A stretch of DNA of 64,000 nucleotides from Dongia_B sp035539215 (GCA_035539215.1 DATLIX010000012.1:62001-126000), one strand, 5' to 3'; positions 8,198-17,289 are shown, numbered from the stretch's first letter. Translations and numbers: made by a program. Notes: a model not told the origin generated them from the sequence alone.

Positions 8198-9520
8198 ATG
8201 ATGTCTGCCTTACGGAATGTCATCACGGTCAGTCTGTGTGCGCTGGCCCTGGCCAGTTGCGGTGACCAGAAGCAAACGCAGCAGGCAGCCGCGACACCGC
8301 CGGCCGCGGTCGGTGTCGTCACCCTGCAGGAGCGTCCGGTCGCCAAGGGTTTTGAGTTCATCGGCCGCGTCAAAGCCGTCACCCAGGTCGACCTCCTGGC
8401 CCGCGTCGAGGGCTTCCTGGAAGCCATCCATTTCCGCGAAGGGCAGGAGGTCAAGAAGGGCGATCTGCTGTTCTCGATCGAAAAGGATCTGTTCAAGGCC
8501 CAGGTGGATCAATACCAGGCCCAGGTCGCAGCGGCCCAAGCCAACTTGGCCAATGACGAGATCCAGTACCAGCGCGATCTGCAGCTGGTCAAAAACCAGA
8601 ACGTGCCGCAATCCACGGTCGACAAGGACAAGGCCGCCCGCGATGCCGGCAAGGCGCAGGTGCTGCTCAGTCAGGCGCAGCTGGAACAGGCGCAGATCAA
8701 TCTCGGCTATACCGACATCTATGCTCCGGTCGACGGCAAGATCGGTGCGCATAACTACGATGTGGGTAACTTGGTGAGCCCGTCTTCCAAAGCCCTGGTG
8801 ACGCTGGTCAGCCAGGACCCGATGTACATCACCTTTCCGGTAAGCCAGGAGAAGCTGCTGGAAGTCCGCGAATCCCGCGAGCAGGACGATGGTTCTCTGA
8901 CCAAGATCGAATTCGTCGTTCGCTTCGCCGATGGGACGCAGTACAAATATGCCGGCCGCTGGGATTTTACTTCGCCGCAGGTCGATCAGACCACAGATAC
9001 GGTCGAGATGCGGGCGACTTTGCCGAATCCGGAGCGGCAATTGATCGACGGCCAGTATGTCAAGGTCGTCCTGAAGGAGCGGCATCCGCAAAATCGCCTG
9101 GTTGTGCCGCAGGCAGCTGTCCAGACCGCCCAGGGCGGTACACAGGTCCTGGTGGTCGGCGCCGATAACAAAGTGGTCGCCCGCATCGTCGAGCTGGGGC
9201 AGACCGAGGGCGCCGATTATGTCGTCAATAAAGGCCTGCAGCCCGGCGAGAAGGTGATCGTCGAAGGCTTGCAGAAGGCTAAGCCTGGCCAGGTGGTCGC
9301 GCCGAGCGAGATCAAACAGGATACAGGGGCAGCGGCGCAACCCGCATCCGATGCGCCGGGTTCGGCACCCCCCGCGGCGACTGCGCCGACAGCCAACCCA
9401 CCGGCAGCCACGCCGCCGGCGACTAACGCGCCGCCGGCCAATGCACCGGCATCGGGGCAAAGCGGCGCGCCGGCGCCTGCCGGCAGTTCATCCGGAACCG
9501 CGAAGGGAGCGGGCCAATGA
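8198..9520 (+). CDS. RND efflux periplasmic adaptor (membrane fusion) lipoprotein
   Basis: The 440-residue protein links an RND pump to an outer-membrane channel. It has a lipoprotein signal (VSLCALALASC, Cys about 21), then the barrel-sandwich half motif ARVEGFLEAIHFREGQEVKK. An alpha-helical hairpin follows (roughly residues 100-180, QAQVAAAQANLANDEIQYQR), then the second half GYTDIYAPVDGKIG, a beta-barrel and a membrane-proximal domain. This is the AcrA/MexA layout. After about residue 370 there is an unusual Ala/Pro-rich tail of about 70 residues. Two ATGs, at 8198 and 8201, are both possible starts. It overlaps the pump gene by four bases (ATGA). No outer-membrane channel gene is present. 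Confidence 0.92.
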   Translation: MMSALRNVITVSLCALALASCGDQKQTQQAAATPPAAVGVVTLQERPVAKGFEFIGRVKAVTQVDLLARVEGFLEAIHFREGQEVKKGDLLFSIEKDLFKAQVDQYQAQVAAAQANLANDEIQYQRDLQLVKNQNVPQSTVDKDKAARDAGKAQVLLSQAQLEQAQINLGYTDIYAPVDGKIGAHNYDVGNLVSPSSKALVTLVSQDPMYITFPVSQEKLLEVRESREQDDGSLTKIEFVVRFADGTQYKYAGRWDFTSPQVDQTTDTVEMRATLPNPERQLIDGQYVKVVLKERHPQNRLVVPQAAVQTAQGGTQVLVVGADNKVVARIVELGQTEGADYVVNKGLQPGEKVIVEGLQKAKPGQVVAPSEIKQDTGAAAQPASDAPGSAPPAATAPTANPPAATPPATNAPPANAPASGQSGAPAPAGSSSGTAKGAGQ

Positions 9521-12500
9521 TTTCCGCGGTCTTTGTCGACCGCCCGCGCCTCGCCTTCGTTATCTCGATTGTCATCACGATTGCGGGCTTGATTGCGCTG
9601 ACGCAGATTCCGGTGGCCCAGTTCCCGGACATCGTGCCGCCGCAGGTTTCGGTAACGGCGAATTATCCCGGCGCCGATGCCGGCGTTGTCGAGACGACGG
9701 TCGCGCAGCCGATCGAGCAGCAAGTGATCGGCGTCGATAAAGCCATCTACATGCAATCGACGTCCGGTGCCGATGGCAGTTACAACCTGACCGTCACCTT
9801 CGAGCTCGGCACCAATCCCGACATCAACACCGTCAACGTGCAGAACCGTGCGGCCCTGGCGCAGCCGAACTTGCCGGCCGAGGTGACGCGACAGGGGCTG
9901 ACGATCAAAAAAAAGAGTGCGGCCCTTCTCTATGGCATCACCCTGTTCTCGCCGAAGGGATCGAACAGCCCGCTCTTTCTCAACAATTATGCGACCATCT
10001 ACATCATCGACCAGTTGAAGCGGTTGCCCGGCGTCGGCGATGCCAGCCTGTTCGGCCCGTTGAACTATTCGATGCGGTTGTGGCTCAATCCTGATCGGTT
10101 GAGCAGCCTCAGCCTCACCCCGACCGACGTCGCCAATGCCTTGCAGGCGCAGAACATACAGGCGGCGGTCGGGCGTATCGGCGCCCAGCCGATGTCGAAT
10201 GATCAGCAGCTGCAATTGAACCTCACCACCAAGGGCCGGCTGACCACCGTCGACGAATTCAAGAACATTATTCTGCGGGCCAATTCCGATGGCTCGGTGG
10301 TGCGCGTTTCCGATGTGGCAAGGGTCGAACTCGGCGCCCAGTCATCCGACCGCTACACTCGCTTCAATGGCGCGCCCAGCGCCGCCATCGGCATCTATCA
10401 GTCGCCGGGCGCCAATGCGGTGCAGGTCGCCAAGGAGGTCCGGGACAAGATGGACGAATTGTCCAAGTCCTTCCCGGAAGATGTGCAGTACAAGGTCTTC
10501 TATGATTCGACGGTGTTCATCACCTCGACCATCGAGGAGGTGATCAAGACCCTGATGGAGGCCTTCGTTCTGGTCGCCATCGTCGTCTATCTCTTCCTCG
10601 GCAAGTTGCGGACAACCCTCATTCCGCTGATCGCGGTGCCGGTATCCATCATCGGCACCTTCGCCGTGCTGCTGATGATCGGTTTCTCCGCCAACACCGT
10701 CTCGCTGCTGGCCCTGGTGCTGGCGATCGGCATCGTGGTCGATGACGCCATCGTCGTGATCGAGAATGTCGAGCGCGTGCTGGAGGAAGATCCGCTGCTC
10801 AGCGTGCCGGATGCGACCAAGAAAGCGATGGCGGAGATCACCGGGCCGATCATCGCCATCACCCTGGTGCTGCTGTCGGTCTTCGTGCCGGTTGCCTTCA
10901 TTCCCGGTCTCAGCGGCCTGCTGTTCCGGCAATTCGCGGTGGCGGTGGTCGTGTCGATGCTGATCTCGGCGGTCAATGCCTTGACCCTCAGCCCGGCGCT
11001 CTGTGCCGTGTTGCTGACCCGCGGGCACGGCAGCAGGGGGCCGATCAAATACGTCTTGCGCGGCATTGACAAAGTACGTGACGGCTATGCCGCCATCGTG
11101 CGGCGGTTGATCCGTATCGCCATCGTCAGCGTGGTCGTCATCGGCGGCCTTGCCCTCATCTCCTTCCTGCTTTTCGGCCGGACGCCGCAGGGCTTCCTGC
11201 CGGATGAAGACCAGGGCTATTTCTTTGCCTCGATGCAGCTGCCGGACGCCGCCTCGGTCGGCCGTAATTCAGTGATTACCAAAGAGGCAGAGGACATCAT
11301 CAAGGCCGATCCCGCTGTCCGCGACGTGCTGTCGGTGGTCGGCTTCAACTTTCTCGATGGCATTGCCCAGTCGAACTCGACCTTTTTCGTCGTCGCCCTG
11401 AAACCCTATGAGGAGCGGACCGCGACGAATATGCGGGTCCAGGCGGTTTTGGGCCGGTTGCGCGGCAAGCTGTTCGGCATTCCAGGTGCCGTGATCATTC
11501 CCTTCAATCTGCCGCCGATCATCGGTCTCGGCAGCACCGGCGGTTTCCAGTTCATGCTGGAGGACCGCGCGGGTACCAGTACCACGCAGCAGATGGCTCA
11601 GCTGATGGGCGGCATGGTCGTGGCGGCCAACCAGGATAAGCAGCTGACCGGCGTCTTCAGCACTTATTCTTCCAGCACGCCATCGCTGTATCTCAATATC
11701 GACCGTGACAAGGCGCAGACCCTCGGCGTCAAGATTTCGGACATCTTCAGCGCGCTGCAGGGGACTTTGGGCGGTCTCTATGTGAACGATTTCAATCTCT
11801 ATGGCCGGACCTGGCAGGTGCAGATCCAGGCCGAAACTCAGTTCCGCCGCCGCATCGACGACATCTACGATATCTATGTGCGCAATTCGGCCGGCGGCAT
11901 GGTGCCCTTGCGTTCCTTGCTGGCGATCGACACCAAATTGGTGCCGCAGGGGATTACGCGCTATAACGGCTTCCGCGCCGTGACCATCAACGGCAGCGCC
12001 GCGCCCGGAGCCAGCACCGGCACGGCACTTGCCATCATGGACAAGATTTCGCAGCAGGTTCTGCCCCAGGGCTTCGGCTTTGAATGGACGGGCACTGCCT
12101 TGCAGGAAATCGCCGCCGCCGGCAAGACGCCGATCGTCCTCAGTATGGCTGTGCTGTTTGCCTATCTCTTCCTGGTGGCCTTGTATGAGAGCTGGACCAT
12201 CCCGGTGCCGGTGCTGCTCTCCGTGGTGACCGGTGTGCTGGGCGCCATCATTGCCATCGTGCTGACGGGACTGAGTTTCGACGTCTATGCCCAGATCGGC
12301 CTTGTGGTGCTGATCGCCTTGGCCGCCAAGAACGGCATCCTGATCATCGAATTTGCGAAATTGCAGCGCGAGAGCGGCAAATCGATCCAGGATGCTGCCC
12401 TGGAGGGGGCCCGGCTGCGCTTCCGCCCGGTGATGATGACCAGCTTTGCTTTCATCCTCGGTCTGGTCCCGTTGATCACGGCACTGGGCGCCGGCGCGGC

Positions 12501-12693
12501 AACCCGGCGCGCGGTCGGTACGCCGGTCTTCGGCGGCATGCTGGGCGCGTCCGCCGTCGGTATTTTCCTGATCCCCATGCTCTATGTGGTGTTCCAGCAT
12601 ACCCGCGAATGGGTGAAGGCCAGAATCGGCCGCGGGCAGCATGATGCGCACCGGCCGATCGCCGGGCCCGAAGAGGAAGACGAAGAAGTCTGA
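9517..12693 (+). CDS. RND-family efflux pump permease (HAE1/AcrB type)
   Basis: At 1058 residues it has the AcrB length and layout: N-terminal FVDRPRLAFVISIVITIAGL, pore-domain segments such as VSVTANYPGADAGVVETTVA and QVIGVDKAIYMQS, and two sets of membrane helices. The proton-relay helix 4 reads VLAIGIVVDDAIVVIENVER, with the paired aspartates essential in AcrB. The helix 10-12 block carries LAAKNGILIIEFA, with the partner lysine. It therefore looks functional and of the hydrophobe/amphiphile (HAE1) class, exporting drugs, dyes or solvents with the upstream adaptor. A terminator follows 15 bases after the stop. Confidence 0.95.
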   Translation: MISAVFVDRPRLAFVISIVITIAGLIALTQIPVAQFPDIVPPQVSVTANYPGADAGVVETTVAQPIEQQVIGVDKAIYMQSTSGADGSYNLTVTFELGTNPDINTVNVQNRAALAQPNLPAEVTRQGLTIKKKSAALLYGITLFSPKGSNSPLFLNNYATIYIIDQLKRLPGVGDASLFGPLNYSMRLWLNPDRLSSLSLTPTDVANALQAQNIQAAVGRIGAQPMSNDQQLQLNLTTKGRLTTVDEFKNIILRANSDGSVVRVSDVARVELGAQSSDRYTRFNGAPSAAIGIYQSPGANAVQVAKEVRDKMDELSKSFPEDVQYKVFYDSTVFITSTIEEVIKTLMEAFVLVAIVVYLFLGKLRTTLIPLIAVPVSIIGTFAVLLMIGFSANTVSLLALVLAIGIVVDDAIVVIENVERVLEEDPLLSVPDATKKAMAEITGPIIAITLVLLSVFVPVAFIPGLSGLLFRQFAVAVVVSMLISAVNALTLSPALCAVLLTRGHGSRGPIKYVLRGIDKVRDGYAAIVRRLIRIAIVSVVVIGGLALISFLLFGRTPQGFLPDEDQGYFFASMQLPDAASVGRNSVITKEAEDIIKADPAVRDVLSVVGFNFLDGIAQSNSTFFVVALKPYEERTATNMRVQAVLGRLRGKLFGIPGAVIIPFNLPPIIGLGSTGGFQFMLEDRAGTSTTQQMAQLMGGMVVAANQDKQLTGVFSTYSSSTPSLYLNIDRDKAQTLGVKISDIFSALQGTLGGLYVNDFNLYGRTWQVQIQAETQFRRRIDDIYDIYVRNSAGGMVPLRSLLAIDTKLVPQGITRYNGFRAVTINGSAAPGASTGTALAIMDKISQQVLPQGFGFEWTGTALQEIAAAGKTPIVLSMAVLFAYLFLVALYESWTIPVPVLLSVVTGVLGAIIAIVLTGLSFDVYAQIGLVVLIALAAKNGILIIEFAKLQRESGKSIQDAALEGARLRFRPVMMTSFAFILGLVPLITALGAGAATRRAVGTPVFGGMLGASAVGIFLIPMLYVVFQHTREWVKARIGRGQHDAHRPIAGPEEEDEEV

Positions 12694-12708
12694 GGCGACT
12701 GATGCAAT

Positions 12709-12747
12709 AAAAAGCCCCGCCGTTCATACCCGGCGGGGCTTTTCTTT
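12709..12747. terminator. bidirectional intrinsic terminator
   Basis: An almost perfect stem pairs AAAAGCCCCGCCG with CGGCGGGGCTTTT around the loop TTCATACC. It has T-rich sequence on the plus side and A-rich on the other, so it can stop transcription from both sides. It lies between the convergent RND pump and TmpB-like genes. Confidence 0.92.
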
Positions 12748-12783
12748 TCCGGCGGCTTGCTCCGTCGCGGGCAATTCCCCGGA

Positions 12784-13350
12784 TTATTCCTTGGTATGAT
12801 CGCCCCAGGGTGTGCGGCCGAAAATCCGCTCCACGGCCGGCCGGAAGGCTGCGATCGGCATCGTGTCGTAGTTCGGATCGAAAGCCGTCTGATCCCACTC
12901 GTCACAAAACTTTGCCGTCCGTTCGAAGCCCGGATGCCCGCGATGTTTCTCGCGGGCGAAGCGGTCGCCACCGAAGAAGTGGTTGTAGTAGTAGCCCTGG
13001 AATGGCTCGTGATTGCGCACCATCCAGTAGTTCAGCGGGCTCACATAGGGACGCAGGATTTCCGCCGCGAGCGCCCCGTGATTGACCGGCGCCAGATCGT
13101 CACCGATATCGTGGAACAACCCGCAAACCACGGTTTCCTCGTCGGCCCCGGCCCGCAAAGCACGGGTGGCGGTCTGCAGCGAGTGCTCGTAGCGATCGAC
13201 CGGATAGCCGAGATCGCCACCCTTCAGGCGCTCAATGGCGCCGAGCAGGCGATCCACCAGGCCATGTTCATAGACGGTGAACTTATCGCCGATGACCTTC
13301 CATTCCTCGGCAGTGCTGTCGGCGAATTTGGTGAAGCGAACAATGGTCAT
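12784..13350 (-). CDS. tmpB: HD-domain mixed-valent diiron oxygenase, TmpB-like
   Basis: The 188-residue protein has the HD-fold ligand set of PhnZ and inositol oxygenase: His56 (YEHSLQTA), His80-Asp81 (LFHDIGDD), His91 (NHGALAA), His114 (RNHEPFQGYYY) and Asp153 (EWDQTAFDP). It lies directly behind a gene for a BBOX-like dioxygenase with an N-terminal DUF971 domain. That pairing is the published TmpA/TmpB arrangement, in which TmpB oxidatively cleaves the C-P bond of (R)-1-hydroxy-2-(trimethylammonio)ethylphosphonate to glycine betaine and phosphate. PhnZ itself pairs with a phytanoyl-CoA-type PhnY, which fits less well here. The start at 13350 has GGGGAACC upstream. The function is inferred from motifs and context. 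Confidence 0.78.
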   Translation of the reverse strand: MTIVRFTKFADSTAEEWKVIGDKFTVYEHGLVDRLLGAIERLKGGDLGYPVDRYEHSLQTATRALRAGADEETVVCGLFHDIGDDLAPVNHGALAAEILRPYVSPLNYWMVRNHEPFQGYYYNHFFGGDRFAREKHRGHPGFERTAKFCDEWDQTAFDPNYDTMPIAAFRPAVERIFGRTPWGDHTKE

Positions 13351-13407
13351 GCTGGTTCCCCGCGGTTGATTGTTTTCTCATTGTTGTCGAATGTCGCCAT
13401 CTCTACA

Positions 13408-14568
13408 TCACTCCGCGGCCAGCGGGCGGGCCTGCCGCGCCAGGATCTTGCGCTTGCTGCCGACCGTGTCGCGGTCCATGTAGCACTGGCGCATGTGGCG
13501 CATGCCGGTATCGAGCTTGAATCCCTTGCGGCCATGCAACAGGCGATAATTGTCCATGATCATGCAATCGCCGGGACCAAGCTTGAAGGTCAGGGTCAAG
13601 GCGGGATCGTTCAGCAGCTGGAAGTAAAGTTGCCGCGCCTTGTAATAGCGGTCCAGCATATCGAGCGGCAGATGATCGACCATTTCCGTACGATTGGAAT
13701 AGCGTACCTGATGCAAGCGGCCATCGCCGTCGAGTTCGATCAGCGGGCCGTCGCTTTCCAGGATGGCGGTATTATCGGCATAGCGGAAGCGCGGCCGCAC
13801 GGTGGTCAGCGTGTCGAAGGCTTCCGGGTCGCGTGCCTGCACCTCACGGGCGACACGGAAACCGTCGACGATGACGGATTCCCCGCCTTCGGCGTCATTG
13901 CGCAGGCAATGCAGGAAAATGTAGCCCGGCACCGGCGTGCGGTAGGGGTTGTCGGCATGCTGCTCAAGGCCGCGCGTCGTCATGGTGAGGTCATAGGCCT
14001 TGGGAATGGCCTTGACGTCGGCGAGGCCGCCCCAATTGGTGATGCGGATCGGGCCGATGCAATTGGTGAGCGCCATGGCGCCCTCCATTTCGACCGGCAC
14101 GTTATGCACGATCATGAAGCCGTAGTGGTGCAGCGCCTGCAGCATCTCGCCCACGGCGGCTTGATCGCGCTGCAGGTGCGGCAGATCGGCTTCCGGACGG
14201 CTGGCGAGATCATGGCCCCAGAGCTGGAGATCCGGTGCGGCCTGGCCGTAGGTCGCCTGGCGCGCGGGAACTGGCTTGGCGATCTGGTGCAGCCAATCCG
14301 CCGCGACCGTCACTTGGTAATTGTCGCTGAAGGTGAGGGCGATGCGATCATCGGCCGGGCTCACGCAGCTGGTCAATTTGAGATCGAGCGGCAATTCCGC
14401 CGCTTCAATCAAACGCTGGCCCGTGCGCGCATCGAGGATATCATCGACCGGCAGGCGTTCGCGCAGCCAGAGCGGATGAAAAAGCTGCCGCCTGCCGTCT
14501 TGCCATTCGATTGCCAGGATGCCGTCTTTAACGCTGGCGGTTTTTGCCAGGCGCGTCGTCTCGGCCAT
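13408..14568 (-). CDS. tmpA: TmpA-like Fe(II)/2-oxoglutarate dioxygenase
   Basis: The 386-residue protein has two domains: an N-terminal DUF971-type domain (residues 10-95, with HPLWLRERLP) and a TauD/gamma-butyrobetaine hydroxylase fold. The metal triad is His204, Asp206 (EQHADNP) and His345 (RLLHGRKGF). TmpA hydroxylates 2-trimethylaminoethylphosphonate at C1 and is often misnamed gamma-butyrobetaine hydroxylase. The adjacent HD oxygenase and the lack of carnitine genes favour TmpA. The ATG at 14568 has GGGAG six bases upstream; the ATG at 14574 is too close to it. It precedes tmpB by 57 bases and is divergent from a GlxA-type regulator. Confidence 0.78.
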   Translation of the reverse strand: MAETTRLAKTASVKDGILAIEWQDGRRQLFHPLWLRERLPVDDILDARTGQRLIEAAELPLDLKLTSCVSPADDRIALTFSDNYQVTVAADWLHQIAKPVPARQATYGQAAPDLQLWGHDLASRPEADLPHLQRDQAAVGEMLQALHHYGFMIVHNVPVEMEGAMALTNCIGPIRITNWGGLADVKAIPKAYDLTMTTRGLEQHADNPYRTPVPGYIFLHCLRNDAEGGESVIVDGFRVAREVQARDPEAFDTLTTVRPRFRYADNTAILESDGPLIELDGDGRLHQVRYSNRTEMVDHLPLDMLDRYYKARQLYFQLLNDPALTLTFKLGPGDCMIMDNYRLLHGRKGFKLDTGMRHMRQCYMDRDTVGSKRKILARQARPLAAE

Positions 14569-14650
14569 TATCATCTCCCAATCATTCGTTGATTCTGTTC
14601 GCCCGATCTTGCGACCGGACCAGTTAACCGATGCTAACGGCGAGGCGAAA

Positions 14651-14694
14651 CGACACAGGGTGTCTTTTTCGCCGTTCCTGTGCTATTTTTCGCC
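14651..14694. promoter_or_regulatory. candidate GlxA/AraC operator between tmpA and its regulator
   Basis: Two copies of TTTTTCGCCG start at 14664 and 14685, exactly 21 bp apart, the spacing favoured by AraC-type activators. An inverted repeat GACAC-AGG-GTGTC (14651-14663) abuts the first copy. The block lies in the 155-bp gap between the divergent starts, so it could serve both genes. Binding is inference. Confidence 0.45.
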
Positions 14695-14723
14695 GCAGTC
14701 GCAAAAAAGATAAAAACCGTCGC

Positions 14724-15800
14724 ATGATCCGAAAGTTATCGACAAAAGCGGGGGACACAAAACCCGGGACGAAGCGGCCGCGCCGCGGCTCGCCACCTCA
14801 GCTTGGCGCGACCAACGCCGCGGCGGATGGGGCGAGCGCTTGGACGCTTGCCGAGCCGCGGATCGGGTTTCTGCTGGTGCCGCAGTTCTCGATGCTGGAA
14901 CTGTTCTGTGCGATCGAGCCGTTGCGGATCGCCAATCGCCTCGGCGGGCTCAATTTCTCCTGGAGCTTTCTCTCAGCCGACGGCGGGCCGGTCTCGGCAA
15001 GCAACGGTATTCCCGTCGCGGCCAGCCAATCATTGGCGGCGGTTCATGGCCTGCCGATCCTGTTTGTCATGGCCAGTTTCGAACCGGAAGCCACCATCCG
15101 GCGGCGCGACCAGGCGAAGCTGCGCGATCTGGCGCGGCATGGCACGCTGCTCGGCGGCATCGATACCGGCCCCTTCATCCTCGCGCGGGCCGGCCTGTTG
15201 CAAGATCGCCGGACGACTTTGCACTGGCAGAGCATCGCTGCTTTCAGCGAGGAATTCCCGGACATCGCCACCAGCGACCATGTCTTCGAACTGGATCGCG
15301 ACCGGCTGACCTGTCCGGGGGGAACGGCGCCGATCGACATGATGCTGCATCTCGTCGCTTTGCGGGCCGGCGAACCGCTGGCCAATGCCATCGCCGAGCA
15401 GATCGTCCATCCCCGCATCCGTCCCGGCCATGACCCGCAGCGCATGACGCCGGCGGAGCGCTACCAGATCGATAACACCTATGTCAGCCGGGCGATTACG
15501 GCCATGGAGGACCATCTGGATGAGCCGCTGAGCCTGGCGGAGCTGGCCGAAGCGAGCCAGGTTTCGCAGCGGCAATTGGAACGACTGTTCCGCGAGCAGA
15601 TGAAGACGACGGCCAAGGCCTTCTATGTACGGCTGCGCCTGGAGCGCGCCCGGCAATTACTCGCCGAGAGCCAGCGGCCGGTCGGGGAGATCGCCTTGGC
15701 AACCGGCTTTGCCAGCAGGGCGCATTTCAGCCGCGCCTATCTGCGTGCATTTGGAACGCCGCCGGGGCATCGTCGCCGCGCACAGGGAAGCATAGCTTGA
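14724..15800 (+). CDS. GlxA-family AraC-type regulator (GbdR/CdhR-like)
   Basis: The 358-residue protein joins a DJ-1/PfpI-like sensor domain (residues 45-215; RIGFLLVPQFSMLELFCAIE, GIDTGPFILARAGLL) to an AraC DNA-binding domain (about 260-350; LSLAELAEASQVSQRQLERL, FASRAHFSRAYLRAFG). The GIDTGxFxLAxAGLL signature is the one seen in GbdR and CdhR, activators of glycine betaine and carnitine breakdown. Divergence from a TmpA/TmpB pair whose product would be glycine betaine fits that group. The ATG at 14724 is preferred over an upstream start at 14631, which adds a basic, family-unlike extension. Confidence 0.85.
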   Translation: MIRKLSTKAGDTKPGTKRPRRGSPPQLGATNAAADGASAWTLAEPRIGFLLVPQFSMLELFCAIEPLRIANRLGGLNFSWSFLSADGGPVSASNGIPVAASQSLAAVHGLPILFVMASFEPEATIRRRDQAKLRDLARHGTLLGGIDTGPFILARAGLLQDRRTTLHWQSIAAFSEEFPDIATSDHVFELDRDRLTCPGGTAPIDMMLHLVALRAGEPLANAIAEQIVHPRIRPGHDPQRMTPAERYQIDNTYVSRAITAMEDHLDEPLSLAELAEASQVSQRQLERLFREQMKTTAKAFYVRLRLERARQLLAESQRPVGEIALATGFASRAHFSRAYLRAFGTPPGHRRRAQGSIA

Positions 15801-15819
15801 TGGCATAAGCTGCGGCGCG

Positions 15820-17289
15820 TCAGACCGTCGCCGGCGCCTTTGCATTCTCGCCGCTTACACGATCGCACAGTATCTGTTCATGAATATGCGCCGCCACTTG
15901 CTCGCAGCTGCGGCGGATATCGGGGACGGCGATGATCTCCCAGAAGGTGCCTTTGGTAATCGGGCCGATGGCAAAGAGGTCGTCGCTGATATGGCCCTCG
16001 GTGTCGACGACCGCGCCGGTGATATCGGTATCGATGCCGAGCCGCAGATGATCGGGCCGGATATGGCCCTCGGTGAGCAGTTGCCGAATGAGCGGCCGAT
16101 CGAGCTTGGTGAAATCGCCTTGCAAGCCGGAACAGTCGATCACCCGCTCGACCGCCAGCTTGCTGCTGGCCCCGGATTTCAGCGTCAGCTCGACTTCGAC
16201 CGTGCCGATACAGGGCGTGATCTGCCCCAGCCTGGCGGCGGTAATGCTGAGCTGGCCACGGCGCATGGCGTCCTCAATCCGTGCATGGATGCGGGGCGCG
16301 GCACGATGCCGGTGCACATCCCACCAGGGCCGCAAGTGGCGCAGGAACCGCCGCCGTTCGGCGATCGGCATGTCGAGCCAGAGGCGCTGCGTATGTGGCC
16401 GCAGGCCATCGATGACCGCACGCCAGTCGACGCCGACTTTGCGGGCTTCGTGGACCGCCATGCGAATTTCCCGCAGTAATTTGGCGAGCGTCTGCACCTG
16501 CGGCGGGGCGGCGAAATGCCAGGGCTGCGCGACCGCTCCATGCACGCGCGGCAACAGGCCGCGGCGCGAGACGGCCTGGATCGGACCCTTGTGGCCGCGG
16601 TCGAGCAACGAGATGACTGTATCGACCATGGTCAATCCGGTACCGATCAGCAGCACCGGCGATTGCGGATCCAGCTTGTCGAGGGCATCTGGATCCCATG
16701 GGTCCTTGAAGATGCCGGGCTGCGCGCGGGCCGGCGGAAAATTGCCGATCGCGAGCACGGCGCAATCGACGGGGAGCCGCCGGCCGACGGCGAGTTCGAC
16801 CTCCCAGCCACGCACAGGCTTGCCGTCCTTTCCATCGGCCTTGCGCCGATGCAGGGCCACCGCCTCATCGCTGACCAGGAAGACATTGCTGTCATTGCCT
16901 TGGCGCCAGATCCCGTCGCCGAGCAATTGCTGGATGTAGCGGCCATAGAGGCCGCGCGGCACGAAGCTGTTCGGTCCCGGCTGTTCATGCGGGGTATCCG
17001 CCTGATCCGGGGGTAGGTCGCGCAGCCATTGCACGAAATGCTCCGGCCGATCGGCGAAGGCGCTCATATTGCTGGCGCGGACATTCAGCAGATGGTTGGA
17101 ATTGCCGGTCGAATAGGCGAGGCCCAGCCCGAAATGCTGGTTCTTTTCGATCAGCAGGACGCGGTCTTCCGGCCCGCAGCGTTTCAGCAGATGCAGGGTC
17201 AGCAAGGCGCCGCTGAAACCCGCGCCGATCACCGCGATGGTTCGTCCAGGCGATTGCGCCGCCATCGCTTTTCTCAAGGTCGTTGGCAT
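15820..17289 (-). CDS. FAD/NAD(P)-binding oxidoreductase
   Basis: The 489-residue protein opens with a dinucleotide-binding motif, IAVIGAGFSGALLTLHLL, and continues NQHFGLGLAYSTGNSNHLLN, typical of the FAD-NAD(P)-binding (NAD_binding_9) family of uncharacterised flavoproteins. A second Rossmann-like motif is at VLLIGTGLTMVDTVISLLDR. C-terminal features include VIDCSGLQGDFTK and DLFAIGPITKGTFWE. The ATG at 17289 has CGGAGC upstream. It follows the TauD-type gene by 37 bases and is probably co-transcribed with it. The substrate is unknown; members near amine and siderophore genes have been called N-hydroxylases, without proof. Confidence 0.8.
   Translation of the reverse strand: MPTTLRKAMAAQSPGRTIAVIGAGFSGALLTLHLLKRCGPEDRVLLIEKNQHFGLGLAYSTGNSNHLLNVRASNMSAFADRPEHFVQWLRDLPPDQADTPHEQPGPNSFVPRGLYGRYIQQLLGDGIWRQGNDSNVFLVSDEAVALHRRKADGKDGKPVRGWEVELAVGRRLPVDCAVLAIGNFPPARAQPGIFKDPWDPDALDKLDPQSPVLLIGTGLTMVDTVISLLDRGHKGPIQAVSRRGLLPRVHGAVAQPWHFAAPPQVQTLAKLLREIRMAVHEARKVGVDWRAVIDGLRPHTQRLWLDMPIAERRRFLRHLRPWWDVHRHRAAPRIHARIEDAMRRGQLSITAARLGQITPCIGTVEVELTLKSGASSKLAVERVIDCSGLQGDFTKLDRPLIRQLLTEGHIRPDHLRLGIDTDITGAVVDTEGHISDDLFAIGPITKGTFWEIIAVPDIRRSCEQVAAHIHEQILCDRVSGENAKAPATV

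Noticed and set aside
11269..12651. A 460-codon open frame on the minus strand
   Set aside because: It is antisense to the RND pump and rich in His/Gln/Arg typical of shadow frames.
12784..14568. Calling the two genes PhnY*/PhnZ (2-aminoethylphosphonate) or carnitine synthesis enzymes
   Set aside because: PhnY* belongs to the phytanoyl-CoA dioxygenase type, not the DUF971-BBOX type seen here. A lone gamma-butyrobetaine hydroxylase would not explain the HD oxygenase partner.
12757..14592. A 611-codon open frame on the plus strand
   Set aside because: It lies antisense to both tmpA and tmpB, whose motifs are clear. It shows no family-like sequence and arises from GC-rich codon bias.
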